A DNA stretch of 64,000 nt, from NCBI GenBank assembly GCA_020725665.1, contig DYEO01000085.1, positions 62,001 through 126,000 on the forward strand, written 5' to 3'. Source of the DNA: Dethiobacter sp. (GTDB taxonomy: Bacteria > Bacillota > Dethiobacteria > DTU022 > UBA8154). The position numbers and the translations under genes are program-made. Shown in pieces: positions 44,985 through 52,426 of the stretch. Positions within the stretch are counted from its first letter, which is position 1, and each line of letters begins with the position of its first letter. Under the pieces are notes generated by a model. The model ran no database searches. It was not told the origin of the DNA and saw nothing but the letters and a program-made list of their open reading frames with translations.

Positions 44985-46196
44985 TCATTTAGCGGTACTG
45001 CCGGCCCCTTCCCGTGTGTATTCATCCTTTTTTTGCAGCAGGGTATAATAATAGACCTGTTCTAATTTTTCTGCCAGTATTGGTGCAGAAAAAGCGGCTG
45101 CATTTGTTCTGGCCTTATTGCCCATTTCCCGGGCCCTATCTTCATTATCCAATAGAAAACGCACTTTCTGCACAAATGTATCCCGGCTCTCTACCAGGAA
45201 ACCATCTTCGCCATGCGTCAAAATTTCGGCCATGCAGGGTGAATCGAGGGCCACGATGGGCATTCCTGAAGCCTTTGCTTCTATTAATACAATCCCCTGC
45301 GTCTCCGAGCGGGATGCGAATGCAAAGATATCACCGCCGGCATAGCATTTTAGCAGTTCCTCATAAGTGACCCGACCGGTAAAGATAACATGCCGGTCGA
45401 TATTTTTTTGACTGCAGAGGAGTTTAAGTTCATCTTCTTCCGTACCGGTACCGACAATAACAAGTTTAAAACCGGAGGTGTTTTTTAACAGCTCTGCCAT
45501 GGCATCTATGATGAAACCTATGTTCTTTTCCCTTGCCAGTCTGCCCACATGCAGGATTATTTTTTCTCCCGGATCGATGCCGTACCTTTTTTTAAGCCAT
45601 AATTTATCGTTACCACAGTAATCCTCCACATTGATCCCGGTGGGAATTATATGGACGGGTTTAGTAACACCCGAATCATGGATTAATTCTTTAACAAACA
45701 AGGATGGGGCAATAATCATATCGCAGCGGTTGCAGAAATATTTATTCCAGTTTCTAATCAAATGGGTGGATATACTTCTGCCCATGGGTAAATAATGGGT
45801 ATAGTTCTGGTATAAGGTATGATAGGTAAAAAGGAGGGGCAGATTGAAACGCCTGGCCATCGCCGCCCCTAAAGAACCCATCAGAAAAGGAGTGTGAACA
45901 TGAACAATGTCTAATTTGAGATTATTAACGGTGAAGGAAAGACGAAAGGAGAGGGGTATGGGAAAGAAAAAACCGGGCTGCGTCGGTGCAGGTAACGAGA
46001 GATAGCGGAACACATTTTTCTCCGGTTTTGCTTTTGGATAGTCGGGCGCAAAAATATAGATTTTGTGACCCAACCTTTCCAGATCTTTACGGAACGTCTC
46101 GATTGAGCGAACAACACCGCTGATATACGGTGTATAGCTATCTGTGAATATTCCTATATTCAGTTGTGGTGGAGAATTAAGATCAAGTTCCAGCAT
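44985..46196 (-). CDS. Family 4 glycosyltransferase
   Basis: A 403-residue GT-B fold enzyme. The N-terminal domain has IGIFTDSYTPYISGVVRSIETF and DIVHVHTPFLMG; the C-terminal domain has LHVGRLAREKNIGFIIDAM and FASRSETQGIVLIEAKASGMPIVALD, with the E-x7-E nucleotide-sugar site. This is typical of diacylglycerol glucosyltransferases and related lipid or wall glycosyltransferases of Bacillota. The acceptor here is not certain. No strong ribosome site precedes the ATG. It stands alone on the minus strand between gltX and the cyclophilin-like gene. Confidence 0.9.
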   Translation of the reverse strand: MLELDLNSPPQLNIGIFTDSYTPYISGVVRSIETFRKDLERLGHKIYIFAPDYPKAKPEKNVFRYLSLPAPTQPGFFFPIPLSFRLSFTVNNLKLDIVHVHTPFLMGSLGAAMARRFNLPLLFTYHTLYQNYTHYLPMGRSISTHLIRNWNKYFCNRCDMIIAPSLFVKELIHDSGVTKPVHIIPTGINVEDYCGNDKLWLKKRYGIDPGEKIILHVGRLAREKNIGFIIDAMAELLKNTSGFKLVIVGTGTEEDELKLLCSQKNIDRHVIFTGRVTYEELLKCYAGGDIFAFASRSETQGIVLIEAKASGMPIVALDSPCMAEILTHGEDGFLVESRDTFVQKVRFLLDNEDRAREMGNKARTNAAAFSAPILAEKLEQVYYYTLLQKKDEYTREGAGSTAK

Positions 46197-46401
46197 ATGT
46201 CTAGTTTATCCATACCTTTTTTTTTTATCTAAGTCTATTGTTCTTCAATTATTCTTCCTTTCTTTCCCTTTTCCTTCAGGGGTATTATATTTTCTTTTAA
46301 TAGTTTAAATAAAGAATAAGCATTTCTTGAAGGAATTCTGTGTTGAGAGGAGAAGTAATTTCTAAAAACCTGCGGTAACGGTGAAGGAGGTATCTTCGTT
46401 A

Positions 46402-46443
46402 ATGGAGGATATGAGAAAGTATACTTTGAAAACACCATATTAA
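46402..46443 (+). CDS. Possible 13-residue peptide ORF
   Basis: A very short ORF (MEDMRKYTLKTPY) preceded by a strong AAGGAGG 11 nt upstream, in the 289-nt gap between the divergent GT4 and cyclophilin-like genes. It could be a leader peptide of the downstream gene or chance. The rest of this gap is AT-rich with nothing else recognised. Confidence 0.25.
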   Translation: MEDMRKYTLKTPY

Positions 46444-46485
46444 AGATAGCCCTCAAATAAATGAAAGGTGGTAGGGAGAGGAGAT

Positions 46486-46857
46486 ATGGAAATAAGTATT
46501 ACCATTAACGATGTTATAAACCTCCGTGCTGTTCTCAATGAAACAGATACGGCACAGACAATATACAGAGCACTGCCCCTTAACGCAAAAGGAGATACAT
46601 GGGGAGAAGAGATTTATTTCGCCAGCGGGGTTAACGCCTCACTGATTGATCCGACAGAAATTTTGGATGCAGGTGATCTGGCATACTGGCCCCCCATGCA
46701 GGCGATCTGTATCTTTTATGGTCCCACACCGGCAAGCCTGGGAAACGAAATAAGGGCTGCAGGGCCGGTCAGCGTTTTCGGTAAAATTCATGAAGGGGAT
46801 CTGAAGGCGCTGAAAAGCTTGCGTGGACCAGTAAACATTACGCTAAAAAAAGCATAA
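46486..46857 (+). CDS. Cyclophilin-like (TM1367-type) protein
   Basis: A 123-residue protein of the small cyclophilin-like family. Diagnostic stretches are GDTWGEEIYFA, DAGDLAYWPPMQAICIFYGPTPAS and the end PVSVFGKIHEGD. The fold resembles cyclophilin, but the proline-isomerase active site is not kept in this family and the function is unknown. ATG 46486 follows GGGAGAGGAG; the GTG at 46468 precedes this site. trkA follows after about 45 bp. Confidence 0.82.
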   Translation: MEISITINDVINLRAVLNETDTAQTIYRALPLNAKGDTWGEEIYFASGVNASLIDPTEILDAGDLAYWPPMQAICIFYGPTPASLGNEIRAAGPVSVFGKIHEGDLKALKSLRGPVNITLKKA

Positions 46858-46902
46858 TTAAGGATTGAATAATTTAATTGAGAGAAAAAAGGAGTTATGG
46901 GG

Positions 46903-48300
46903 ATGCGTATTATTATCGTGGGTGGTGGAGGAGTGGGATCTGCCCTTGCCAGGTTGCTCTCCGGTGAAAATCAGGACGTGTTTGTTATAGAAAAAAATCC
47001 TGAGCTGGTACGTAACATAAACGAAGAAATCGATGTCATAGTCAATTACGGTAACGGTGCGAGTGTTATTGCCCTGGAAAAAGCAGGAATCAAAAATGCG
47101 GAAATGCTTATCGCTGTAACAGAAGTTGACGAAGTTAATATCGTTGCCTGTATGCTGGCCAAAAAATTTAATGTGCCCATTACGGTGGCAAGGGTTCGTA
47201 ATCCGGAATACTATGAAGGTTCCAGTATTCTAACCAATGAACAACTGGGTGTGGATATTTTTATTAACCCGGAGCGGGTTGCCGCCTACGAGATAGCAAA
47301 AATCATTCGTACACCAAATGTGGGCGAGGTGGAGTACTTTGCCAAAGGTCAGATCAAGATGGTCAGTTTTACCGTTGATGAGAATGCCAAACTGGTAAAC
47401 CAACCGCTGCATAAGCTCCCGTTGCCCAAAGAATGTATTGTAGCCGCTATTGAAAGGAAAAATGGCGAATTTATTGTCCCTGGTGGTAATGATTTAATCC
47501 TTCCCGAAGATAATGTCTTTATATTGGGTAAAAGATGGGTTCTAAACGATATTAGCTGGATCCTTCAGAAAAAAGATAGCAGTACCCTCCAGGTAGTAAT
47601 TCTGGGTGGTGGTCGTATTGGTTTTCAGGTTGCCTCCATGCTGGAATCCAACAGAAAGAACAGCTGTAATGTAAAACTTATTGAAAAGGATGTCGATTGT
47701 TGCGAGGAAATCGCCTCACAACTGCATAAAACCCTTATCCTGCAGGGAGATGCCACTGACCTCTCCTTCCTGGAGCAGGAAGAAATAAATGATGCAGATG
47801 TCCTCGTAGCAGTTACAGGTGACGACCGGACAAATATTCTTGCTTCCGTTCTTGCCATGCAGTTTGGTGTGAAAAAGACAATCTGTGAGGTAATTAATCA
47901 GGAATACATATCCCTTTTTCATACAATCGGCATCAATCATATTATCAGCCCGCGCCTGCTCACAGCAGCTCAAATATTGAAGCTAATCCGCAAAGGTGAA
48001 GTTATATCCATGTCATTAATCAAGGATGGTAAAATGGAGATTGTGGAGTTGAACGTACCGCCGGATGCCAGGGTGTTAAATAAAAAACTCCAGCATGCCG
48101 GGATACCAAAGGGTATATTGATCGGAGCCATTTTAAGAAAAGGCAGTATCATAATGCCCCGCGGTGATGACACTATCCTGGCCGGTGACCATCTGATCCT
48201 TTTTACCAACCCACAGATGAATAACCACCTTGATCGTCTATTCTCCGGTGGAGGGAACAACTTGCTGCTGAAAAAAAACAACTCTCTCTTTATGCAGTAA
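46903..48300 (+). CDS. trkA: Trk potassium uptake regulatory subunit TrkA
   Basis: A 465-residue peripheral membrane protein with two RCK units. Each has a Rossmann NAD-binding loop (IIIVGGGGVGSALARLL at the start and VVILGGGRIGFQVASML near residue 227) and a TrkA_C domain. It binds nucleotides and gates the TrkH channel. The ATG at 46903 is 8 nt after GGAG; an ATG at 46897 is too close to it. trkH follows after about 40 bp, so the pair forms one transport system. Confidence 0.95.
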   Translation: MRIIIVGGGGVGSALARLLSGENQDVFVIEKNPELVRNINEEIDVIVNYGNGASVIALEKAGIKNAEMLIAVTEVDEVNIVACMLAKKFNVPITVARVRNPEYYEGSSILTNEQLGVDIFINPERVAAYEIAKIIRTPNVGEVEYFAKGQIKMVSFTVDENAKLVNQPLHKLPLPKECIVAAIERKNGEFIVPGGNDLILPEDNVFILGKRWVLNDISWILQKKDSSTLQVVILGGGRIGFQVASMLESNRKNSCNVKLIEKDVDCCEEIASQLHKTLILQGDATDLSFLEQEEINDADVLVAVTGDDRTNILASVLAMQFGVKKTICEVINQEYISLFHTIGINHIISPRLLTAAQILKLIRKGEVISMSLIKDGKMEIVELNVPPDARVLNKKLQHAGIPKGILIGAILRKGSIIMPRGDDTILAGDHLILFTNPQMNNHLDRLFSGGGNNLLLKKNNSLFMQ

Positions 48301-48342
48301 ACAGTTAAAAAATGAAAAAAAGCCCCTAAAAGGAGCATATTG

Positions 48343-49806
48343 ATGCGATTTAAAGTATTGGCCTACCTAATGGGGACTCTCCTCATCTACCTGGGGGCTG
48401 TTTTGTTTGTTCCCCTAATTTGGACTTTGCTTGACCAGAGTGAAACCTGGCGCGGTTTCGTCTATGCCGCAGTCCTGGCCCTTAGCCTGGGATTTGTTTT
48501 GCGCTACAGGAACAAAATGCCGCAGCAAATCTCCATAAAGGAAAGCTTTACTTTTGTCGCCCTGGCCTGGACAATCTCCGCCACGGTGGGAGCAATTCCT
48601 TATTTATTTTCCGGTGGATTCACTTTTATCGATGCCTTTTTCGAAAGCATTTCCGGTTTTACAACGACGGGTGCAACAATAATTAAAGATGTGGAAGTTC
48701 TTTCCCGTGATCTGCTCTTCTGGAGAAGCCTTACACAGTGGCTCGGGGGTATGGGCATTATCGTCCTCTTTGTGGCTATGCTCTCCCGCCTGGGGGTGTG
48801 GGGAGTCTACCTTCTGAAAGCGGAAGTTCCCGGACCGGGTCCGGAAAGGATTGTACCGCGTATTGCTGAAACAGCCAAACGCCTGTGGATTGTTTACCTG
48901 GTTATTTCCCTGGTTCAGTTTCTTTTACTTGCAGCCGCCGGGCTGTCATTGTTTGATGCGCTAATTCACACCTTTACTACCATGCCGACAGGAGGTTTTT
49001 CCAGCTATAATGGCAGCATCGGTGCTTTTAACAACGTGCGAGCGGAAATTATTATTATTTTTTTCATGATTTTGGCGGGGGGCAATTTTACCCTCTACTA
49101 CGGATTATGGCAGAAGCAATGGCGACATTTGTTTGCTGATGTAGAGTTTCGTTTTTATTGCCTTATAATTATTATCTCAACCATTGTTTTGGCTGTACTC
49201 ATCACTCCACAGTTTTATCCAAATATGGCTGAAGGACTGCGTCATGCTGCTTTTCAGGCTATCTCAATAGTTACTACAACCGGTTATGTAACGGCCAATT
49301 ACGAGCAGTGGCCGGCCTTGGCCCGTGTGCTTCTTTTCTTCCTCATGTTTCTGGGTGGCTCCGGTGGTTCAACAGGGGGGGGCATGAAACAGATACGCAT
49401 TCTAATTCTGATTAAATACGCAGTACGGGAGTTGCATAAGATACTCCATCCCTCTGCCGTAATCCCACTACGCCTTGGCGGCAGGGTAATACCTGAAACA
49501 ATGGTTCATAATACGGTTGGTTTCAGCCTCCTGTATTTTATTATATTTTTTGTTTCATCACTGTTGGTTTCCGCAATGGGCCTTGATTTTGTCACATCCT
49601 TTGGTGCTGTAGCTTCCTGTCTCGGTAATGTGGGTCCGGCACTGGGTTCCCTTGGGCCCACGGAAACTTATACCTTGCTGCCGTCTGCAGCAAAGGGTTT
49701 ATTGTCGATTATCATGCTTATGGGTAGGCTGGAGATCTATACGATTTTAATTTTATTATTACCGGAAGTGCACTCATCCCGTTTTCACATTTCAGCTTTT
49801 AAGTGA
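48343..49806 (+). CDS. trkH: Trk potassium uptake channel subunit TrkH
   Basis: A 487-residue membrane protein of the Trk/Ktr/HKT superfamily with about ten helices and four pore loops. The selectivity-filter regions are visible as SGFTTTGATI, TFTTMPTGGFSSY, ISIVTTTGYVTANY and CLGNVGPALG. The GGSGGSTGGGMKQIRILILIKY segment is typical of TrkH. Together with TrkA it imports potassium, driven by membrane potential. AAAGGAG lies 8 nt before the ATG at 48343. Confidence 0.95.
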   Translation: MRFKVLAYLMGTLLIYLGAVLFVPLIWTLLDQSETWRGFVYAAVLALSLGFVLRYRNKMPQQISIKESFTFVALAWTISATVGAIPYLFSGGFTFIDAFFESISGFTTTGATIIKDVEVLSRDLLFWRSLTQWLGGMGIIVLFVAMLSRLGVWGVYLLKAEVPGPGPERIVPRIAETAKRLWIVYLVISLVQFLLLAAAGLSLFDALIHTFTTMPTGGFSSYNGSIGAFNNVRAEIIIIFFMILAGGNFTLYYGLWQKQWRHLFADVEFRFYCLIIIISTIVLAVLITPQFYPNMAEGLRHAAFQAISIVTTTGYVTANYEQWPALARVLLFFLMFLGGSGGSTGGGMKQIRILILIKYAVRELHKILHPSAVIPLRLGGRVIPETMVHNTVGFSLLYFIIFFVSSLLVSAMGLDFVTSFGAVASCLGNVGPALGSLGPTETYTLLPSAAKGLLSIIMLMGRLEIYTILILLLPEVHSSRFHISAFK

Positions 49807-49853
49807 TTGGGCTGCACTGCATCTTCTGTAGTAAATATAATAGGGAGACTGGT

Positions 49854-50417
49854 ATGAAAATTGGCTGGGACGGATTTACCCGTTTATTCAGGGATTTACG
49901 GCAAAATACAGGCGAAATATCCGCCAAATCAGGCCACAACAAGCCCATACCCCGCAGTTTTGACCCTTTTTCTCCCGGGGAAGAACACCTGGTGTACGAA
50001 GCAAAGCTTCTCATTACCGGCATCAAAGTAACGCCCCTACCACTTTTGTTCAGGTATAAAAAAAGTAGCGGTACAAAGAAAGATAAGCAAAATAACGCCT
50101 CTACCTGGAGTGAAGAGCATAGTACAGGGAAAGACACCCTGGATTTTGTAATAGAAACGGAAGAACTGGGTGTTGTCGTAATCAAGATAGAAAAAGAGGA
50201 TGGGGTTTATACGGGCAGGTTACTCGTGGAAACGGGAGAGGCAGGCAAAATATTGGAAAAAGGCATAGTTGAACTGCAGGATGTTATGGCAAAGGTTTTG
50301 CAGGAAAAAAAGATAAACCTGCAAATGGGCTGCTGGGAAATAATCCCCGGCCTGGATTTAACAGAGATAAAAGAAGACCTGCACCAATTCAGTTATATAC
50401 TTGATCGCAAAGTCTAA
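49854..50417 (+). CDS. FliK C-terminal domain-like protein
   Basis: A protein of about 187 residues without membrane segments. The second half (TLDFVIETEELGVVVIKIEKEDGVYTGRLLVETGEAGKILEKGI) resembles the C-terminal domain of the flagellar hook-length protein FliK. The family match is by eye and moderate. The next gene encodes an FlhB-like C-terminal domain, the natural partner of FliK, which supports the call. The same pairing (ylqG-ylqH) exists in Bacillus. ATG 49854 follows AGGGAGA; a longer frame from 49803 overlaps trkH. Confidence 0.65.
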   Translation: MKIGWDGFTRLFRDLRQNTGEISAKSGHNKPIPRSFDPFSPGEEHLVYEAKLLITGIKVTPLPLLFRYKKSSGTKKDKQNNASTWSEEHSTGKDTLDFVIETEELGVVVIKIEKEDGVYTGRLLVETGEAGKILEKGIVELQDVMAKVLQEKKINLQMGCWEIIPGLDLTEIKEDLHQFSYILDRKV

Positions 50418-50440
50418 GCAAAAAGAGGGAGGAAGCGCCG

Positions 50441-50725
50441 GTGCAAGAGCGGAGGAAGCCTAAAATTGCCGTAGCCCTGACCTACAGGCAGGAAAAGGAC
50501 CGTACCCCTGTTGTCACGGCAACGGGTCAGGGACGCACGGCTGATAGAATTATTTCCCTGGCCAGGGAACACGGTGTCCCTGTTGAAGAAAATCCTTCCC
50601 TTGCCCAGGCTCTCTATAAAATAAATCCCGGCCAGGAAATACCCGTTGAACTCTATGAAGCAGTGGCTATCCTCTTGTCATATGTGCTGGAACTGGGTAC
50701 AAAAGTAAGGAACAGGAAGAAGTAA
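50441..50725 (+). CDS. FlhB-like C-terminal domain protein (YlqH-type)
   Basis: A 94-residue protein equal to the cytoplasmic C-terminal domain of FlhB/YscU export proteins (KIAVALTYRQEKDRTPVVTATGQG, then GVPVEENPSLAQALYKINPGQEIP). It lacks the four-helix membrane part. The self-cleavage motif NPTH of true FlhB is absent; the matching place reads YRQEKDR. Its role is unknown. It follows the FliK-like gene by 23 bp. GTG start after GAGGAAG. Confidence 0.85.
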   Translation: MQERRKPKIAVALTYRQEKDRTPVVTATGQGRTADRIISLAREHGVPVEENPSLAQALYKINPGQEIPVELYEAVAILLSYVLELGTKVRNRKK

Positions 50726-50757
50726 TACACGAAATAATATATACAGTTCTTTTTTGC

Positions 50758-50800
50758 AGACCTCCCGAATATATTCAATAAAAAAGCGCGGGGGAGGTTT
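50758..50800 (+). promoter_or_regulatory. Inverted repeat covering the ribosome site of the holin-like gene
   Basis: AGACCTCCC (50758-50766) can pair with GGGAGGTTT (50792-50800) with one G-U pair. The right arm contains the ribosome site GGGGAGG, so the hairpin could block translation of the next gene. Confidence 0.4.
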
Positions 50801-50807
50801 TATAACA

Positions 50808-51080
50808 TTGGATGAGTTCACAATTTACGGTATTGCCCTGGTGCCTGTGATCACGGGTATGGTACAGCTGTTAAAGATGTCCGGACTGCCAAAGAAGTAT
50901 ACACCTTTTATGTCACTGCTTATGGGGGTTTTAGCGGGGTTTTATTACCTGGCTCCCGATGATCCTCCAAGGGCTGTTTTTTTGGGTGTGATCGTCGGAT
51001 TATCAGCTGTGGGTTTGTATTCCGGGACAAAGAATACCATGGAGGGGTTTCGTAACAATCACTGTAACTACAAAAGATAA
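50808..51080 (+). CDS. Small holin-like membrane protein
   Basis: A 90-residue protein with three hydrophobic segments (YGIALVPVITGMVQLLKM, FMSLLMGVLAGFYYLA, AVFLGVIVGLSAVGLY) and a short basic tail. The pattern resembles phage-type holins and small spore-former membrane proteins. The TTG at 50808 lies 9 nt after GGGGAGG, which can be buried in a hairpin. No lysin or phage gene is nearby, so a lysis role is unlikely to be proven by context. Confidence 0.6.
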   Translation: MDEFTIYGIALVPVITGMVQLLKMSGLPKKYTPFMSLLMGVLAGFYYLAPDDPPRAVFLGVIVGLSAVGLYSGTKNTMEGFRNNHCNYKR

Positions 51081-51164
51081 TAATAAGATTAAGAGATATT
51101 GTGAAAAGAGGATTAAGTGATACCGGACGTGGTTTTAGAAAAAAATATTGCTACCCGGCGATTG

Positions 51165-51197
51165 ACCCCTTACATTCTTTAATGAAGGGGTTTTTTG
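51165..51197 (+). terminator. Rho-independent terminator
   Basis: ACCCCTT (51165-51171) and AAGGGGT (51185-51191) form a 7-bp stem, followed by TTTTTG. Confidence 0.85.
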
Positions 51198-51258
51198 TTT
51201 GAGTGTTAATAAAAAATATTTTATTAAGACAAACTATTGAAGGGGTGATTGAACAGGA

Positions 51259-52266
51259 TTGGTTAAAAATTGTTATATACCTGCAGGCAGGGAGATGCTT
51301 TTGGAAAAGGTAAAAACACTGGAGAATCCGGGTAATGGCAAAGGCCCGGAAAAGAAGAGACGTTTAAAAAATGTGCTGATGGTATTTCGCCCCTGGTCAT
51401 TTATCATGACGGTTATTTCCGTAAGTGTGGGAAGCTTAATGGGATTGGTACTTTTGGGCAGATTTAACATGGCTTTGGCCATGCTTGTATTAACCGGCAT
51501 GATTGCCATCCATGCGGCATCCAATATAATAAATGATTATTTTGATACAATTTATGGAGTTGATAAACCGGGGGCTCCTACGACCCTTTACCGCATGCAC
51601 CCGCTTCTGGACAACATTCTTTCTCCCATGGAAATAAAAGTTGTTGCACTGGCTCTCTATAGTATTGCCGTCCTTATCGGCCTTTACCTTATTACCCTCC
51701 GGGGATGGCCCGTGGCAGCCATGGCCATAATCGGAACCTTTGCCAGTCTTGAATACACGGCTAAACCTTTGAAATATAAGTACCGTGGCCTGGGAGAAAT
51801 AATTGTGTTTTTAATGTGGGGACCGCTCATGACTATTGGATCGTATTATGTTCAGACCGGTAGCTGGGAAGGCCACCAAACTGTTCTCATAATATCTGTT
51901 CCTCTTGGTATCTGGGTGGCCCTCGTGCTGCTGGCAAATAACCTGAAAGATATGTGTTATGATTACGAAATGCATATCATAACCGTACCTATCTGGTTGG
52001 GCCGGGAAAAGGCTTTTAAATTGTTTGCAGGGATGGCATACAGTATATATATTTTTAGCGGTGTGGGTATCTTGTTGGGTTTGTTATCCGGGTGGGCTTT
52101 GCTGGTTTTTCTTTCCTTGCCTCTGGCTTTAAGGCTTTTACATTTTTTCAGGACAATGCCGCATTTTCCCCATAATGCTGAACCATTGACGGCCGGCATC
52201 TTTGCTTTGTATGGTGGACTATTAATTATCTCCCTCATAGCTGTTTTTGTTTTTCCCATAACCTAG
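51259..52266 (+). CDS. UbiA family prenyltransferase (MenA-like)
   Basis: A 335-residue membrane protein with about eight helices after a charged N-terminus. The first prenyl-diphosphate/Mg site is SNIINDYFDTIYGVD and the second is NNLKDMCYDYEM, the two Asp-rich motifs of the UbiA superfamily. The NNLKD form and PIWLGREKAFKLF resemble MenA (dihydroxynaphthoate polyprenyltransferase), which would make menaquinone. No other men gene is in the window, so the substrate is inferred. TTG start after AGGGGTG with loose spacing. Confidence 0.85.
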   Translation: MVKNCYIPAGREMLLEKVKTLENPGNGKGPEKKRRLKNVLMVFRPWSFIMTVISVSVGSLMGLVLLGRFNMALAMLVLTGMIAIHAASNIINDYFDTIYGVDKPGAPTTLYRMHPLLDNILSPMEIKVVALALYSIAVLIGLYLITLRGWPVAAMAIIGTFASLEYTAKPLKYKYRGLGEIIVFLMWGPLMTIGSYYVQTGSWEGHQTVLIISVPLGIWVALVLLANNLKDMCYDYEMHIITVPIWLGREKAFKLFAGMAYSIYIFSGVGILLGLLSGWALLVFLSLPLALRLLHFFRTMPHFPHNAEPLTAGIFALYGGLLIISLIAVFVFPIT

Positions 52267-52318
52267 AGTACAATATGTCAATATGTGTTTATATTACCTA
52301 TATTTAAAACTTGAAATG

Positions 52319-52376
52319 CCTCGCGCATTTTCTTATTCTAAAAAGGAGATATTGTTTAGAAAACGCGGGGTTTTTG
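52319..52376 (+). terminator. Terminator between the prenyltransferase and PBP genes
   Basis: CCTCGCGCATTTTCT (52319-52333) pairs imperfectly with AGAAAACGCGGGG (52358-52370), followed by TTTTTG. The loop contains AAAGGAG. Confidence 0.6.
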
Positions 52377-52426
52377 TTTTTTAGGAAATAAAGATAAAGG
52401 AATAGAGACAGAAAAAAGTAGTTGCC

